From Stichopus chloronotus (lineage: Eukaryota; Echinodermata; Holothuroidea; Aspidochirotida; Stichopodidae): DNA of 64,000 nucleotides. The notes under the pieces were generated by a model, which was not told the DNA's origin, ran no database searches, and worked only from the letters and a program-made list of their open reading frames with translations. Shown here piece after piece: positions 33,100 to 43,666 of this stretch. Position 1 is the stretch's first letter; each line of letters opens with the position of its first letter. Location of the stretch: positions 2,982,397 to 3,046,396 of the forward strand of contig CM037833.1 of assembly GCA_021234535.1 (NCBI GenBank). The letters are read 5' to 3'. Made by a program: the position numbers and the translations under genes.

Positions 33100-34477
33100 G
33101 TCTGTCCATCACGTTACGTACGTGCATACACTCACAGTTTCTTAGTAATACAATGAAAGTGGCCATTTCAAATGGAAATGTAACCTTCGAACATTGGGCT
33201 GTGAAGTGAAGCCAGCGTGTTTCCTTAAACGTGCCATGTTGAGGCAGGCAGGTGGGTTGAAGTTCACATGACAGAAGTCTGTCCATACATTGTAACGGGC
33301 GTAACATAATACATGCCCCAGAATATTCTTTCGGGATGTAATATGGCTGAAATGTACCGCTAACTTCGATAGTTAACGCACCTGCGCAGTCAAGAAAAAA
33401 ACACACGACACTAGTAAATACAGCCCTTTCGCGGGATTGGTAGATACAGTTTGTCTGTCTAGTTTGTTACGAACGTTACTTAGTTACGCAAGTTACAGTA
33501 TTATGTCGCCCAGTCTCCAAAGCAATGAACAGGTAAGCCCATAGGTAGGATTATAAGTTGCTGGTGGTTCTCTGATTAATTTCACGTGACATTTGCCCCT
33601 TCATAAGAAGTATGTATTTGAAAGATTTACCGAGAAAAATCATTTTGACAGATTGATATGTGTATTGACCACGGAACGTACGAACATGGACGGACAGTAG
33701 ACGTCCGTCAAAGTTTGTTCGTGACAGCGTAGTGTTGTCGTAGTACCATTTCATGGTTAGGCGATAGCCTCGCATGTAGGCTGTAGCGTAACGTAAGGCG
33801 TAAGTGTAAGATGCAGCCTACGTTGTACAGCGAAGGATGGTGTTGGTAACATTAGGCCTATGCTCAAACCGTTAACAGCTTAGGCTACCGGTCACCGATG
33901 ACCGATAATTATTACCGATAATTATTAACAAAATCGGGGTGATAACCAGTAGCCTACGGCTCTAGCGTTATTCGATGCAAATTCTGCAAACATTTTCAAC
34001 TGTTTTTGGTCAGAACCTATAACTCAGGCTAAGCCAAACAGCCCAGTCTAGCCTACTTTTCCGATATGATTCATAGACCTAGTCCTCAGTAAAGGACTGT
34101 GTTGTTTACTTCTGTTCACTTCATAGTCCTTACAACAACCTAGGCCTGTGCAAGACCCTCGATTGTCAATGTGTCGTTGTAAGGACCATGTACAAGGAGC
34201 TACGATGACTGGCTATAGGCCTATAGATTTCAGGGTGTTGTGTATAATGAAAAGTAATCCAGAGATTGAAAGATGATTTTACTTGCAGTTTGATGCACAC
34301 TGGTCAATTGGGTGACATGGCATGGGGCTTTGGGTACCAGTATACTGTACATGATGAAAGTTAACCGCCAATTGGTTGTTCAGCATAAAAAAATGCTTTA
34401 TACACTCATGGGAAAGATTTTTAATCAATACATGTCCACCAGCTTGATTGTTTGGCTAAATTTGAAATTTTTCAGCA

Positions 34478-36770
34478 GTGAAACTCACTGTGAGATTGCG
34501 ATCTTCAAATAGAATTGTGCAAAGAAACGAAAGTAGGAATGCTGAAGATAATGGCACCAGCAAACCATTTCGTGCCCTACATATGAGACAGTATAGGGCA
34601 AGACTGAAGGAAAATGTTGAACAGTACAAACTCCACTGTAAACTGGAACGGCAGAGGTCAAATGAGTACCGAAAGAGAATGTCAGCAGACCAGAAAAGGC
34701 AATCCAATGAAAAGGCAACGCTGCGAATGAGAAGAATGCGGGAAAAAAAAGAAATGCTGTGAAGAAAAGTCCTGCCACTGAAAAAATTCACACAAGATCT
34801 GCCGAGCAGAAGCAGAAAGTGCAGAGAGAGTACTGGACGGAAAAGAAGAGGGAGGAAAGGGCCAACATGTCATCTCAGAAAAAAAGAAGAGTGAAGGAGA
34901 AGGATGCTCAGAGAAAAAGGGTGTCCCGTGCCATGCAAGTAAAATCTAACGGAAGAGACACATTTGCAACCCCTGCTGCTAAAACGAAAGCTATATCAAG
35001 AGCTAAAAGCCAGATGCCAAGGACTTCGGCAAGCAAATATGCTGAAGTAGTGAAAGGGTTAATTTGCACTGCAACCCATGAACAAGCCAATGAACTCAAA
35101 AAGCATGGCATAGTGAAGAAAACCTGCCATCAAAATGACATTTTTGAAGTGCTAAGGAAAACTTGCCATGAACTGCCTGCAAAGAAAAAGGCCTACTTGG
35201 TAGCTCAAATGTCACATCATTTTGATGCTAAGCATGGCCTTAAGTCTGCTACATCTAGGCAACTTGGACTTCGCTGGAAGTACCTGATGAAGTACACTCG
35301 ACTTGGCCGCACCAGTATGAATGTTGAACGAAGAAAAACCAGGTCTGATGCCATCAGTGAATTTGCCAAAGATGCCATCATAGACCACTACAGGAAACCA
35401 AGTACTTCAACTGTGATGCCAAACACAAAGCTTGCAGATGGAGGAACACCAACTTACATCTTGCAAAAATCTTTGCAGCAGACTCACAGAGACTTTTGTG
35501 CGGAGAATACAGACGTGAATGTAAGTTTTTCAAAATTTGCTGATCTTCGACCAAAGCATGTCTTTCTGCAAAACAAGGCTAAGCTCTTTCAATGCTTATG
35601 TGAGTATTGTACCAATATTGAGTTAGCTCTAAAGGCATTGAATCGAGAAGCAGTTTCATCCAAGGTGAAGTGCACTATTCGGGACAAGTACCATGCTTCA
35701 GGTATCACTCTCTGCAAGGATGAAAATGTTGGGTGTGCCTCCAAGAAGTTGCCTTGCATTGATCGTCATTGTGAAGAATGTGGAGTAAATAAGCTGGATG
35801 TGTACCTGGCGTCAGTGGGGCCCTTCTAATGAGGAGGGACGGAAACGGGTTGCTTTGAAAAGGCTCAATGGAACACTTCTTGACTTGATCAACCACTTGA
35901 AGACATTACTTGTACCTTTCCCATGTCACCTGTTTCAAGCCAAATGGCAACAGACCCAGTTCTACACTCTAAGCAAACATCCTCCGGCTGACACAGTTGT
36001 CACTGTAATGGACTTCGCAGAAAATTTCAGCTGTGTAATGCAAAATGAAGTCCAAAGTGCGCACTGGCACAATGTGCAAGTCACACTGCATCCAATGGTA
36101 ACATATTATCACGTGTCAGAGTGACTGTGGAAATCCCAGCCCTGTGAGGGAGTCCATTGATATATTCTCGGATGATTTACAGCACGACTCCCATGCCGTG
36201 AGCCACTTTGTGAAGGTTGCCGTGAACCATTTGAAGGAAGTTCGGGGGCTCTCTCTCAAGCGATTTATTCAATTCTCTGATGGATGTGCAGCGCAATATA
36301 AGTCTAAAACACCATTCATGGATTTGTCTTCTGCGAATACAGATTTTGGAATTCAAATGGTAGAAAGACATTATTTTGGTTCCAGTCATGGGAAAAATCC
36401 ATGTGATGGGGAGGGTGGGGTTTTTAAGAACTGTTTAGCTAAAGCAGTGCGTTCTGAGGCAGATGTAATTGTCAGTGATTCTCAGTCTGTCTTTGACTTC
36501 TGTGTCAATAGATTGACAAAGAATGACTGTGATGACGAAGGAAAATGTAATCACAGTCGTCGAGTTTTCTACCATGTGAAGAAGGGCACCATTAATCGTG
36601 ACGGTGAACGTCAAGATAGATCAGATGTTGCCACATTGCCTGGTACCCAGAAGATACATGCTGCTGTTGGCGTTTCCCCTTTCAAACTGAAGACTAGACG
36701 TTTGTCATGTTTCTGCACGTCATGCAATAGTTTCACAGGTTGCAGTAATACTGAATACACTGGGATGTGA
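34478..36770 (+). pseudogene. Transposase-like protein, N-terminal and core region
   Basis: Coding signal runs through four adjoining frames. 34478-34762 and 34759-35829 join at an A8 run near 34745: a basic Lys/Arg-rich coiled segment, then a region with KFADLRPKHVFLQNK, CLCEYCTNIELALKALN and CIDRHCEECGVNK (paired Cys motifs). 35798-36124 has VVTVMDFAENFSC. 36144-36770 has FIQFSDGCAAQYKSKT, then HYFGSSHGKNPCDGEGG and a Cys-rich end. Asp in MDF, Asp in SDG and acidic CDGEG could be a DDE/D triad (inference). I know this as a multicopy uncharacterised family in cnidarians, echinoderms and fish, but cannot name the superfamily. One-base shifts near 34745, 35815 and 36120 break it. Confidence 0.5.
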
Positions 36771-37837
36771 ACTGAAAAAACAATTAAAACATTACGTTCA
36801 AGAAACCTCCCGGACAGAAGAGATGAACACCGCAACCCTGTAAATGCTGATGTGGAAGTGAATAGTAAGTTTGTGGAGTCTTTTTGAAAATAATTTCACA
36901 TCATTAACATGAAGAAACCCCCACCCCTCAACCATTACACACCATTGGGTACTTTCTTTAATGATAATTTGTTTTATGCCATTGTTTCAAACAAAATTTG
37001 TGGATAGCCTTTGTTTCTACAATTGTTCCAATTTTCCCCTTTTTAGTAACTGTTATGTTATTTTTGCAGTCATTTATCTGATGGAATTCATGAGGTTACT
37101 TGTAATGCTGACTTCCTTTGCTGTAATTTGTCAGCAGCTATATTTTCTTCTCAACTTGAAAGTTCAGAGCTCCTTTACAATCTAGATCTATGAAACCAGA
37201 AACCGTTGGTAACTTTCTTTTTTCAAGGTGATGTTTAAACTTACTCTCCTTAGAAAAGTACACTTTTATGCATATATTAGTTGTTCATGTGTGGTTTTGT
37301 CTTTTACAGTTCCTCAAAGTGAGATTTCTGGAAAGGCAGCATGGACGAGAGAAGGATGGATTTACTGATGGCAATGATGGGTGATCAGGATGGATCATAC
37401 TTATATTTGCAAGAGGGTCAGCATTCATCTTCACAGATCAAGTGAGGCGACTTAATTCACCTGGAGTACCTTTGATATAATTGTCATGAACAAACTTACT
37501 CTGTTAAAGAGATGTGGGAAGGGGGATATAATTTAGTGTAACATATCCATGAGCAGATTTTTCAACATCATTCTAGATAGGGGGATTAGGGTGTAAGACA
37601 AAGCGGCATTTTCTCCCTGACTCAGTTTGTGTATGACCTCCTTAGTCCCACCCTCCCCAACTGTCACCACTGGCAAAGATTTTGTTACACATGCAGTCCA
37701 GTGTAATAGTTCATTTTGAATTGCTCTCCTCAAGGTGTATATTTGAAGTGCATTATGGTAAAATTGAAGAAAAAAATAATTGGACTGTCTCATCCTATAA
37801 TTATTAAACTCGAGTACAACTTCCTTTTTCCAACAGG

Positions 37838-38154
37838 TCTTTGCCTCGTCCTTGTTCTGAAAAATACTACGCCGTGTTCTATGATAACGAACCCTACTTC
37901 GGGCGGGTAATAGGAGATGGGGCAGGAAAGGGAGACTGATACCAATTCAAATTCCTTCACCGAGTCCGCACTTCTACTCGCAGATTGTACGACTGGCCGT
38001 CCAGAGATGATGTGGCCATTGTTCCTCGGAAATACATATTTCATGGGCCGGTGTCCTTGATTGGGAATGGCCCATTTCAGGTTGACAATTTGGAGACAAT
38101 TGACAAGTTGTACAAGGAAATCAAGGAAGTCAGCTGTCCTACCAAGGAACAATG
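37838..38154 (+). pseudogene. Transposase-like protein, C-terminal exon
   Basis: After an acceptor TTTTTCCAACAG (ending 37836) the frame gives YYAVFYDNEPYFGRVIGDG, then FKFLHRV, LYDWPSRDDVAIVPRKYIF and GPFQVDNLETIDKLYKEI before TGA 38152-38154. One in-frame TGA lies at 37937-37939. The Y(Y/F).GRV and DWP..DD signature belongs to the C-terminal domain of the same family as 34478-36770 (recollection). An intervening short exon may exist near 37314-37445 (acceptor TCTTTTACAG). Confidence 0.5.
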
Positions 38155-39300
38155 ATTCACATCAAATCTCTCCAGAACAGTGCATGACATTCGCATCATA
38201 TTTTGTGAAGGATTAAGGGAGTTTAGAGTAGAAATTTTGAACTGCTGTTATGCTGATGAAGTGTTACATTGTTATAATTTTTTTTCATGGCAAGATATTA
38301 TGTGCCAGTGGTGAAGTAAAACTGAGTTCAAGTGATATTCAAAAGTTACTGTATATGAAATTATGGCATGGTAGTTTTTGTTTGCTTAACTCTAAGTTTT
38401 GAATTTTGAAGTTTTGTAATGCTGAATGTTGTCAACCTTTTAACTCTAGAATGGATTTAAGAGTGAGTAAAAGAAAATTTGAGATGGTGTTAATAAGCGC
38501 AGTGTTTCCAGTTGTAGCAAGTTGTTCAAGAGAGAATTCCTACAGGCTTGAAATAAACCTATTCTGCAAAATTTATGAACTATCATCAAAATCAATATGG
38601 CATCTATTTCATGAAAGTTTGAATTTGTTGTTAGCAGTGTTAAGTTTGGTAAATAATTTGGCAGATTATTTGAAGTCAGCACTAGTGTTGATGACTGTTT
38701 CTGCAAATCTGCAGCTAAATACTGTAGTACACATTGCCTTTAATATTAAATCAGTGACTGAAAGTCAAGGTACAGTTTGAATAGTTTCAGTAGGCTTGAG
38801 TCACCATTACAATGATGGAAAGGAAACAGGAAAGGTAAGACTAGCTGTTGCTATGACACTTACGTTGGTCTGTTAATTTGTACCCCTGACAGATACTGTA
38901 TGTTCTTATTTTGCTCATATTTCACATAGCTGGAATCCCATCCTCGCTTATTTCAGATTACTACATAACAAAAAAGTTTACTGAGGGAAGATCTCCTCCC
39001 AAATTCTGAAACTGGCAGCAGCCCTAAATGAGAGTGCATTTTCAACTTTCCCCTTCAATTGATTTTATGCAGTTTTTTGTGGTCTCAAAAAGTGCTGTGC
39101 ATTTAAGTGATCTGAGATTTTACAGGAAATCTTCACCAGACTAGACTGACCTGAAAAGAGGGGAAAATATGTTGTGGAAACTACATTTTATACACTACTC
39201 TCTCATCGGAAAGGCTTAATTAGTTTAGATGGAGCAGCAGAAACTTTTGTTTCGAATGCAGCAAAAAAGATGTACGAAGGCAGTCCATGTAATATTAAAG
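38155..39300. other. 3' UTR/non-coding part of the DNA transposon
   Basis: AT-rich. The 124-codon plus frame at 38406-38780 has no recognisable domain. Nothing else seen. Confidence 0.4.
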
Positions 39301-39794
39301 TGTGTTAGGAATGTCCGTCCAGATGAATGTGTTACATACGTTACACAATTATGTCTGTTTGATGAATAAATCCGTCATTATTCCTGAAATTCCAACTCAA
39401 GTTCTCCTCCTCGTACCCAACAGCAACAGAAAAAGACATGTTTTATTATCATTTGCTACGAAAGAAGCTATTTTCTCAGATAGTGTCCGTCCATAGTATT
39501 GTGTTACATACGTTACATCACCCTTAGTACGCCAACACTTTTCAATGAAATACTCATGGAAAAACCTTTGGTGTACAAAAGTGTTTATTCCAACTTCAAA
39601 TATGATTTACTGTCATGTTTTATTGTGAGGTGAACACAACTAATACATTCACAATTAATTTTCTGCAATTTTGAATGAATTCATTAAATTTCATGAATAT
39701 TCATGCAATAAATGTTATGATAAATAACAGTTCCATCAAATGTGGTGTTCTTTATACTTACCATTTTCACACGCTGGTTTATGCAGATACATAG

Positions 39795-39858
39795 AAAGTA
39801 GGGAAAATGAACTTTTTAATCAAAATAACCAATTACCAAAGTTCATTTTCCCTACTTT
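39795..39858. repeat. Perfect 21-bp inverted repeat (hairpin)
   Basis: Left arm AAAGTAGGGAAAATGAACTTT at 39795-39815 and its exact reverse complement at 39838-39858, with a 22-nt loop. It lies 12 nt before the last GTCCGTCCAT motif, near the presumed right end of the DNA transposon. Confidence 0.85.
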
Positions 39859-40045
39859 TAGATCCCAGTGTCCGTCCATGTTACCCGCGTTACTTCTTTC
39901 AGACCTCTTAGTTTCTGTGGTTTTGCATTTCAAAATGGCTACAGTAGTTATCTTGACAGAAGCTTGGGAACACCCACTAGACTATAAAAATGTTACAAAC
40001 TGTTTGATTCTTGAAAGATGAAATTTTGACCTCCATGTCACACTT

Positions 40046-40470
40046 ATGTACCCTTTTACTGTGGAAATGCCCACACAGCTTTTGCGAGTCGTGAAGTCGG
40101 ACTCAGTAGTTAAGGATTACTTCAGTGGAGTGTTTCCGTCAGATTTCCTTCCCAAAGAAAGTTTCTCTTTTCCTTGTGGATTAATAGCCAACACAGACGA
40201 GGCTGATAAACCTGGATCTCATTGGGTAGCTATGTACTTTGATGACGAACGGACGGATTTCTTTCATTCTTTCGGCAGAGCACCCGAGGAGTGTTCCCCC
40301 TATTTCAGACCATTTTTGAATCAACATTCAACGTCGCTATTAACAAATAATCAAAGTGCTTTACATACCTATTTTTTCTGCTACACAGATGTAGAAACAT
40401 AACCATGGATACAATCGTTTCGAAATTTACGGATGATTCAATTTTGAATGAATCATTGTTTTACAAATAG
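40046..40470 (+). pseudogene. Polinton adenain-like cysteine protease, catalytic Cys region lost
   Basis: Maturation protease of the adenain (C5) type, related to SUMO proteases. It processes virion proteins in relatives. Residues 45-75 show FSFPCGLIANTDEAD then GSHWVAMYFDDE, where His of HW is the first catalytic residue. The expected acidic site in the following FDSFG-type motif reads FHSFG. The segment QSALHTY where the nucleophile Cys (in a CG pair) should follow lacks it. A change of frame there leads to FFLLHRCRN, TIVSKFTDDSILN and a TAG at 40468. A few codons around the nucleophile are therefore deleted with a frameshift, so the enzyme is dead. Confidence 0.65.
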
Positions 40471-40639
40471 CGAGGGAACTGTATATTCATCGAAAATCGT
40501 AGTTTGCAAATACTGCCAACGGGGCGATTCACTCACTATCAGCTCGAAAGGTTGAAGTTGTTCTCTGTATGTGTACCTGTCCTGTCTCCTTATTGCTGTA
40601 AGATGTGATGTATCCTTCTAAGCAAGTTCATATTCTGAA

Positions 40640-41251
40640 ATGCCGCTCAAACTCAAACATCCCTTCACTTCGGTGATTTCAGGACCGACTGGTTGTCGGA
40701 AAACTCAGTGTGGGAAGAAGATATCAACTCAAGATGTCATTGAAGGAGCGCCTGAGAGGATTATTTACTGCTTTGGCGAATATCAGTCCGTTTTTGTGGA
40801 GTTGTCTGCTGCTCTCCCTCAAATTCGCTTTGTTGAAGGCCTCCCGACGAATCTGGAGGAATATCTGGACCCATCTCACAAGACTTTGATAATTTTAGAT
40901 GACCTTATGACATCGCATGGAAATGATAAGCGAATAACGGAATTATTTTCTAAAGGTTCCCATCGTAGGAACATTTCTGTTATTTATATCTGGCAAAACT
41001 CTTTCTACGGTGCAAAGGAAACTCGCAATATTACTCTCAATGCTCACTACATTGTTCTGTTTAGAAATCCGCGGGATAAATCACAGGTGTCAAGTCTTGC
41101 GAGTCAGGTAAAATTTATGCAAGAGGCCTTCTCAGATGCAACGAAAGATCCTTACGGATACCTCTTCATCGATCTTAAACCACACACCCGAAGATTTTCG
41201 ATTACGCACACGGGTATTTGCAGGAGAACAGCAGTATGTGTACCTTCCTAA
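40640..41251 (+). CDS. Polinton genome-packaging ATPase (FtsK/HerA type)
   Basis: Intact 203-codon frame. P-loop near residue 15: SGPTGCRKTQ, where the usual GxxGxGKT glycine before Lys is Arg, an unusual change. Walker B near residue 90: KTLIILDDLM. Then a sensor-like YIWQNSFY and RNISVIYI strand. In adenovirus-like and Polinton elements this ATPase pumps DNA into capsids. It follows the protease, the standard neighbour order, and precedes two small conserved ORFs. The ORF is whole, but the P-loop change casts doubt on activity. Confidence 0.75.
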   Translation: MPLKLKHPFTSVISGPTGCRKTQCGKKISTQDVIEGAPERIIYCFGEYQSVFVELSAALPQIRFVEGLPTNLEEYLDPSHKTLIILDDLMTSHGNDKRITELFSKGSHRRNISVIYIWQNSFYGAKETRNITLNAHYIVLFRNPRDKSQVSSLASQVKFMQEAFSDATKDPYGYLFIDLKPHTRRFSITHTGICRRTAVCVPS

Positions 41252-41308
41252 ATAGCCTCTTGACTGTTAAAAGGTTACTTGCTAGGTTAAGTATCGTCAT
41301 TCCTCACC

Positions 41309-41653
41309 ATGGCACCACCCAAGAGGTTGAAAAAACATGTGCATGAACTACGCTTTCTAGCAAAATGTTCACCCCATCAACGAAAAGCGTTTTTGAGACA
41401 CGCCGATGAAAGTTTGATAACCAGTCTCTGTGAGTGTGTATCTAACGTTTTAAAAGGCAATGTCCCTGTTTCAAAGGCTCAGAGATACAGGTTAGCGCGT
41501 TACAAGAAACATCTAAGAGCACTTAGTGATAAAACATTGAGTCAACCAAATAGAAGAATTTTAGTTCAACAAGGAGGCTTTCTAAGTGTGCTTTTGAAGC
41601 CTATCATTCAATCTCTCGGAGGACTATTAATGGGAGCTTTGACTAGAAATTAG
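41309..41653 (+). CDS. Polinton small conserved protein (basic, hydrophobic C-terminus)
   Basis: Intact 114-codon frame 57 nt after the ATPase. Basic helical N-terminal half (RLKKHVHELRFLAKCSPHQR), central LCECVSNVLKGNVPVSKAQR, and a Gly/Leu-rich C terminus (GGFLSVLLKPIIQSLGGLLM). The same pattern recurs in Polinton-like elements as a hypothetical gene near the ATPase (recollection). A minor virion or membrane-active role is possible; function unknown. Confidence 0.55.
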   Translation: MAPPKRLKKHVHELRFLAKCSPHQRKAFLRHADESLITSLCECVSNVLKGNVPVSKAQRYRLARYKKHLRALSDKTLSQPNRRILVQQGGFLSVLLKPIIQSLGGLLMGALTRN

Positions 41654-41657
41654 CAAG

Positions 41658-42247
41658 ATGCAATTTGCAAAGAAAATGGTTTTGATCATGAGCAGTCAAG
41701 ACAAAACTCAGTCCAGACTAAGTCAGTTATACGATGATATGAAAAGTACGTTAGAACGAAAAGATTTATCGCTGTACGAGAAGGTAGAATTGTACAACCA
41801 GATTCTGCAACGCTACTTGGATCTCCTAATAAAAACGATGATGAAAAAAGAAATGCTGCCCTCATTAATGAAGACGCAATAGCCGTAAGATACATTGTCA
41901 ACCTTTACAAAGCTAAATTACTTCTTGATCGAATAAGCGAACGCCGACAGTCAGAAGGAAACCCCGTTATTGATTTAACCCCAAGTAGAGAGCTGATTTA
42001 CCAAGGAGAACCAATTCATGGATCTAACGTAATGGATTTAATTCTAGATGTATTGCACACTCGCAAAGACTTTAATCCTGTTGGATGGCAACAATTTATT
42101 CACGGACTCTCAAAACTTAACTTCCCTGAGGCTTACATTGGAAATTTGAAGCGACGGGAGGTCAAACTAGGGAGAAAGGTCCCCGCAGAGATATTTCAAA
42201 ATTATTACCCACACTCCCAAGGGATGATAAACGTAAGAGAAATGTAA
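41658..42247 (+). pseudogene. Polinton small conserved protein, one frameshift
   Basis: First part 41658-41882 (MSSQDKTQSRLSQLYDDMKS, coiled-coil-like). The frame then changes near the A6 run at 41850-41870 and continues to 42247 with NPVIDLTPSRELIYQG, VMDLILDVLHTRKDFNPVGW and a basic GNLKRREVKLGRK near the end. It starts 4 nt after the preceding stop, suggesting a common transcript. I recognise it only as a recurring Polinton ORF. Confidence 0.5.
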
Positions 42248-42777
42248 ATGTGAAATCTGGTAAAAGAAGAAAAATTAATTGGGAATCATTTTAATATTTA
42301 TCGGAGGGAATATTTTGGGCAAACACACACACACTTAAAAAAAGTACCGTACTTGTGTATTCATATGTATTGCAGTGATAATGTGAATTAGAAGTTCTGA
42401 CCATGTATGTTCACAGTAGATTTAAGTACATCATTTTTCATTTGACCTTGCGATAATAAAATCAGACTGAAAAAACGAATATAAACACCCGTCTTTAATC
42501 ATTTTCCTCTTTGTCTAATGCTGTACATTAATTACTTATGCTTGATAACTTTTGCGAATCAATTTTCACCTGCTTTACACTACGCCTGTTAGTGCATAGT
42601 TAATTTATTACAAAAGAAAAAAGTGCGCTGTTAGGCAATTACAGTTAGCCATTTCAAAATTGATAACCATAAGGTACGGTTGTCGTACACTACTCTGTAG
42701 CCTTTTGTCAATGATTTATTCATTCATTATATGATTTGTGAGTGGGTCCCTTGTTACTTTGTGTGGTTCGTGAACTG
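42248..42777. other. Gap between convergent Polinton genes
   Basis: Holds AATAAA (42456-42461) downstream of the plus-strand gene block and the 3' side of the minus-strand polymerase gene. No ORF. Confidence 0.5.
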
Positions 42778-43464
42778 CTACCACAAGAGGTTGGGGAGTG
42801 AATGTTCTGCACCATTTGAAATAAAGTATCGTGATTGACCTTCAGAGCATTCTGGTAATTCAATGTAATGCCACGGGACTTTGCACACAGTCTTGCCTGA
42901 ATCTAGTGTGTATTCATAATTTTTGGCCCACCCGTTACAAAAGATCATTGGTAAGGTCACCTAAATAATCACCAGTCGGTGCATCCCATTCACCTGGACG
43001 AGAAATATAGATGACACTGTCTGTGTCAAAATATAACACCCTTTCATTTAATCTGTCAATGACATCATACAGCCGTAAACGAGCATGGCAAGTTGTAAAG
43101 GTAGCAATGACGACATTCACACGAGAATTAGTGTAGGTGAAATTATCTTTGCCCTTGTAATGAACTTCTAAAACTTCATCATTGATGAAACGGACGTCTG
43201 TAACGTCCGTTTCATCAGAGGCCTTCATGAGGTCATACAGCCGACCGGGTTCGTCAACTATTTCAGTTTTAACCAAGTCCTCACGTTGGCCGAATTTGCC
43301 CCAGAACGAATTAAGCATTAGTTTCGCTAACGCTCTTAAACCAGGGTTTTCCTCAATTTTAGAAAGGTCTAGTGTTATACCTTCGTTTCTGGCATATTCT
43401 GCCAAATATCGTTGGCGATTCTCTCTGGTGTTTACATAATCAGTAAAAAGTCCTCCCTCTTTTG
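42778..43464 (-). pseudogene. Polinton protein-primed DNA polymerase B, C-terminal part
   Basis: Family B polymerase of the protein-primed type. The motif B region LMLNSFWGKFGQRED is near 43300 and motif C YFDTDSVIY near 43040 (catalytic Asp pair). A frame change follows near 42950, then a C-terminal NGWAKNYEYTL and GKTVCKV. The 5' end of this piece sits directly at the Gypsy-2 insertion (43465). The frame continues on the far side of that element once one copy of the TTTTG duplication is discounted. Confidence 0.8.
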
Positions 43465-43549
43465 TGTGACACGGGTTGCAATGATTGTCAAGACGCCATT
43501 TTCGACAGCAGCAGATGGTGGCGCTGTTACAAAATCAACATATATGACA
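43465..43549 (-). repeat. Gypsy-2 3' LTR
   Basis: 85 bp, TGTCATATATG...CCGTGTCACA on the minus strand. Compared with the 5' LTR it lacks a 31-bp block and differs at two aligned positions. Confidence 0.85.
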
Positions 43550-43562
43550 TCTCCCTTTTCAA
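43550..43562 (-). promoter_or_regulatory. Gypsy-2 polypurine tract
   Basis: On the minus strand GAAAAGGGAGA abuts the start of the 3' LTR. Confidence 0.65.
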
Positions 43563-43666
43563 GATGATTAAAACATCACACTACGCATTTACGGTAGGCT
43601 TATCATCGAGTTAACAACAAGAGTTAAAACAAACATATTTACACTATGTACAAAATGCATCTGAGT

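Larger units (their letters stand above)
33100..39950 (+). mobile_element. DNA transposon (unassigned superfamily) inserted between capsid and protease genes
   Basis: About 6.9 kb of non-Polinton sequence separates the capsid gene from the protease gene. It holds one spliced gene with transposase-like features. On both sides are copies of a motif GTCYGTCYA(N)GTTACNNNCGTTAC: 33100, 33453, 33671-33698 (inverted), 39313, 39485 and 39870. Such sub-terminal repeats are usual transposase-binding sites. Terminal inverted repeats and target duplications were not found by eye, so the limits are approximate. Confidence 0.55.

Noticed and set aside
33060..33200. Terminal inverted repeat pairing with 39870-39990
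   Set aside because: Only short words (such as GCCATTTCAAA-like) match; not enough to call a TIR by eye.
38406..38780. 124-codon plus ORF in the DNA transposon 3' region
   Set aside because: Low-complexity AT-rich translation without motifs, downstream of the recognised last exon.
33100..39893. GTCCGTCCAT repeats as a CRISPR-like array
   Set aside because: Spacing is irregular (170-6000 bp), orientation is mixed, and the genome is eukaryotic; sub-terminal transposon repeats fit better.
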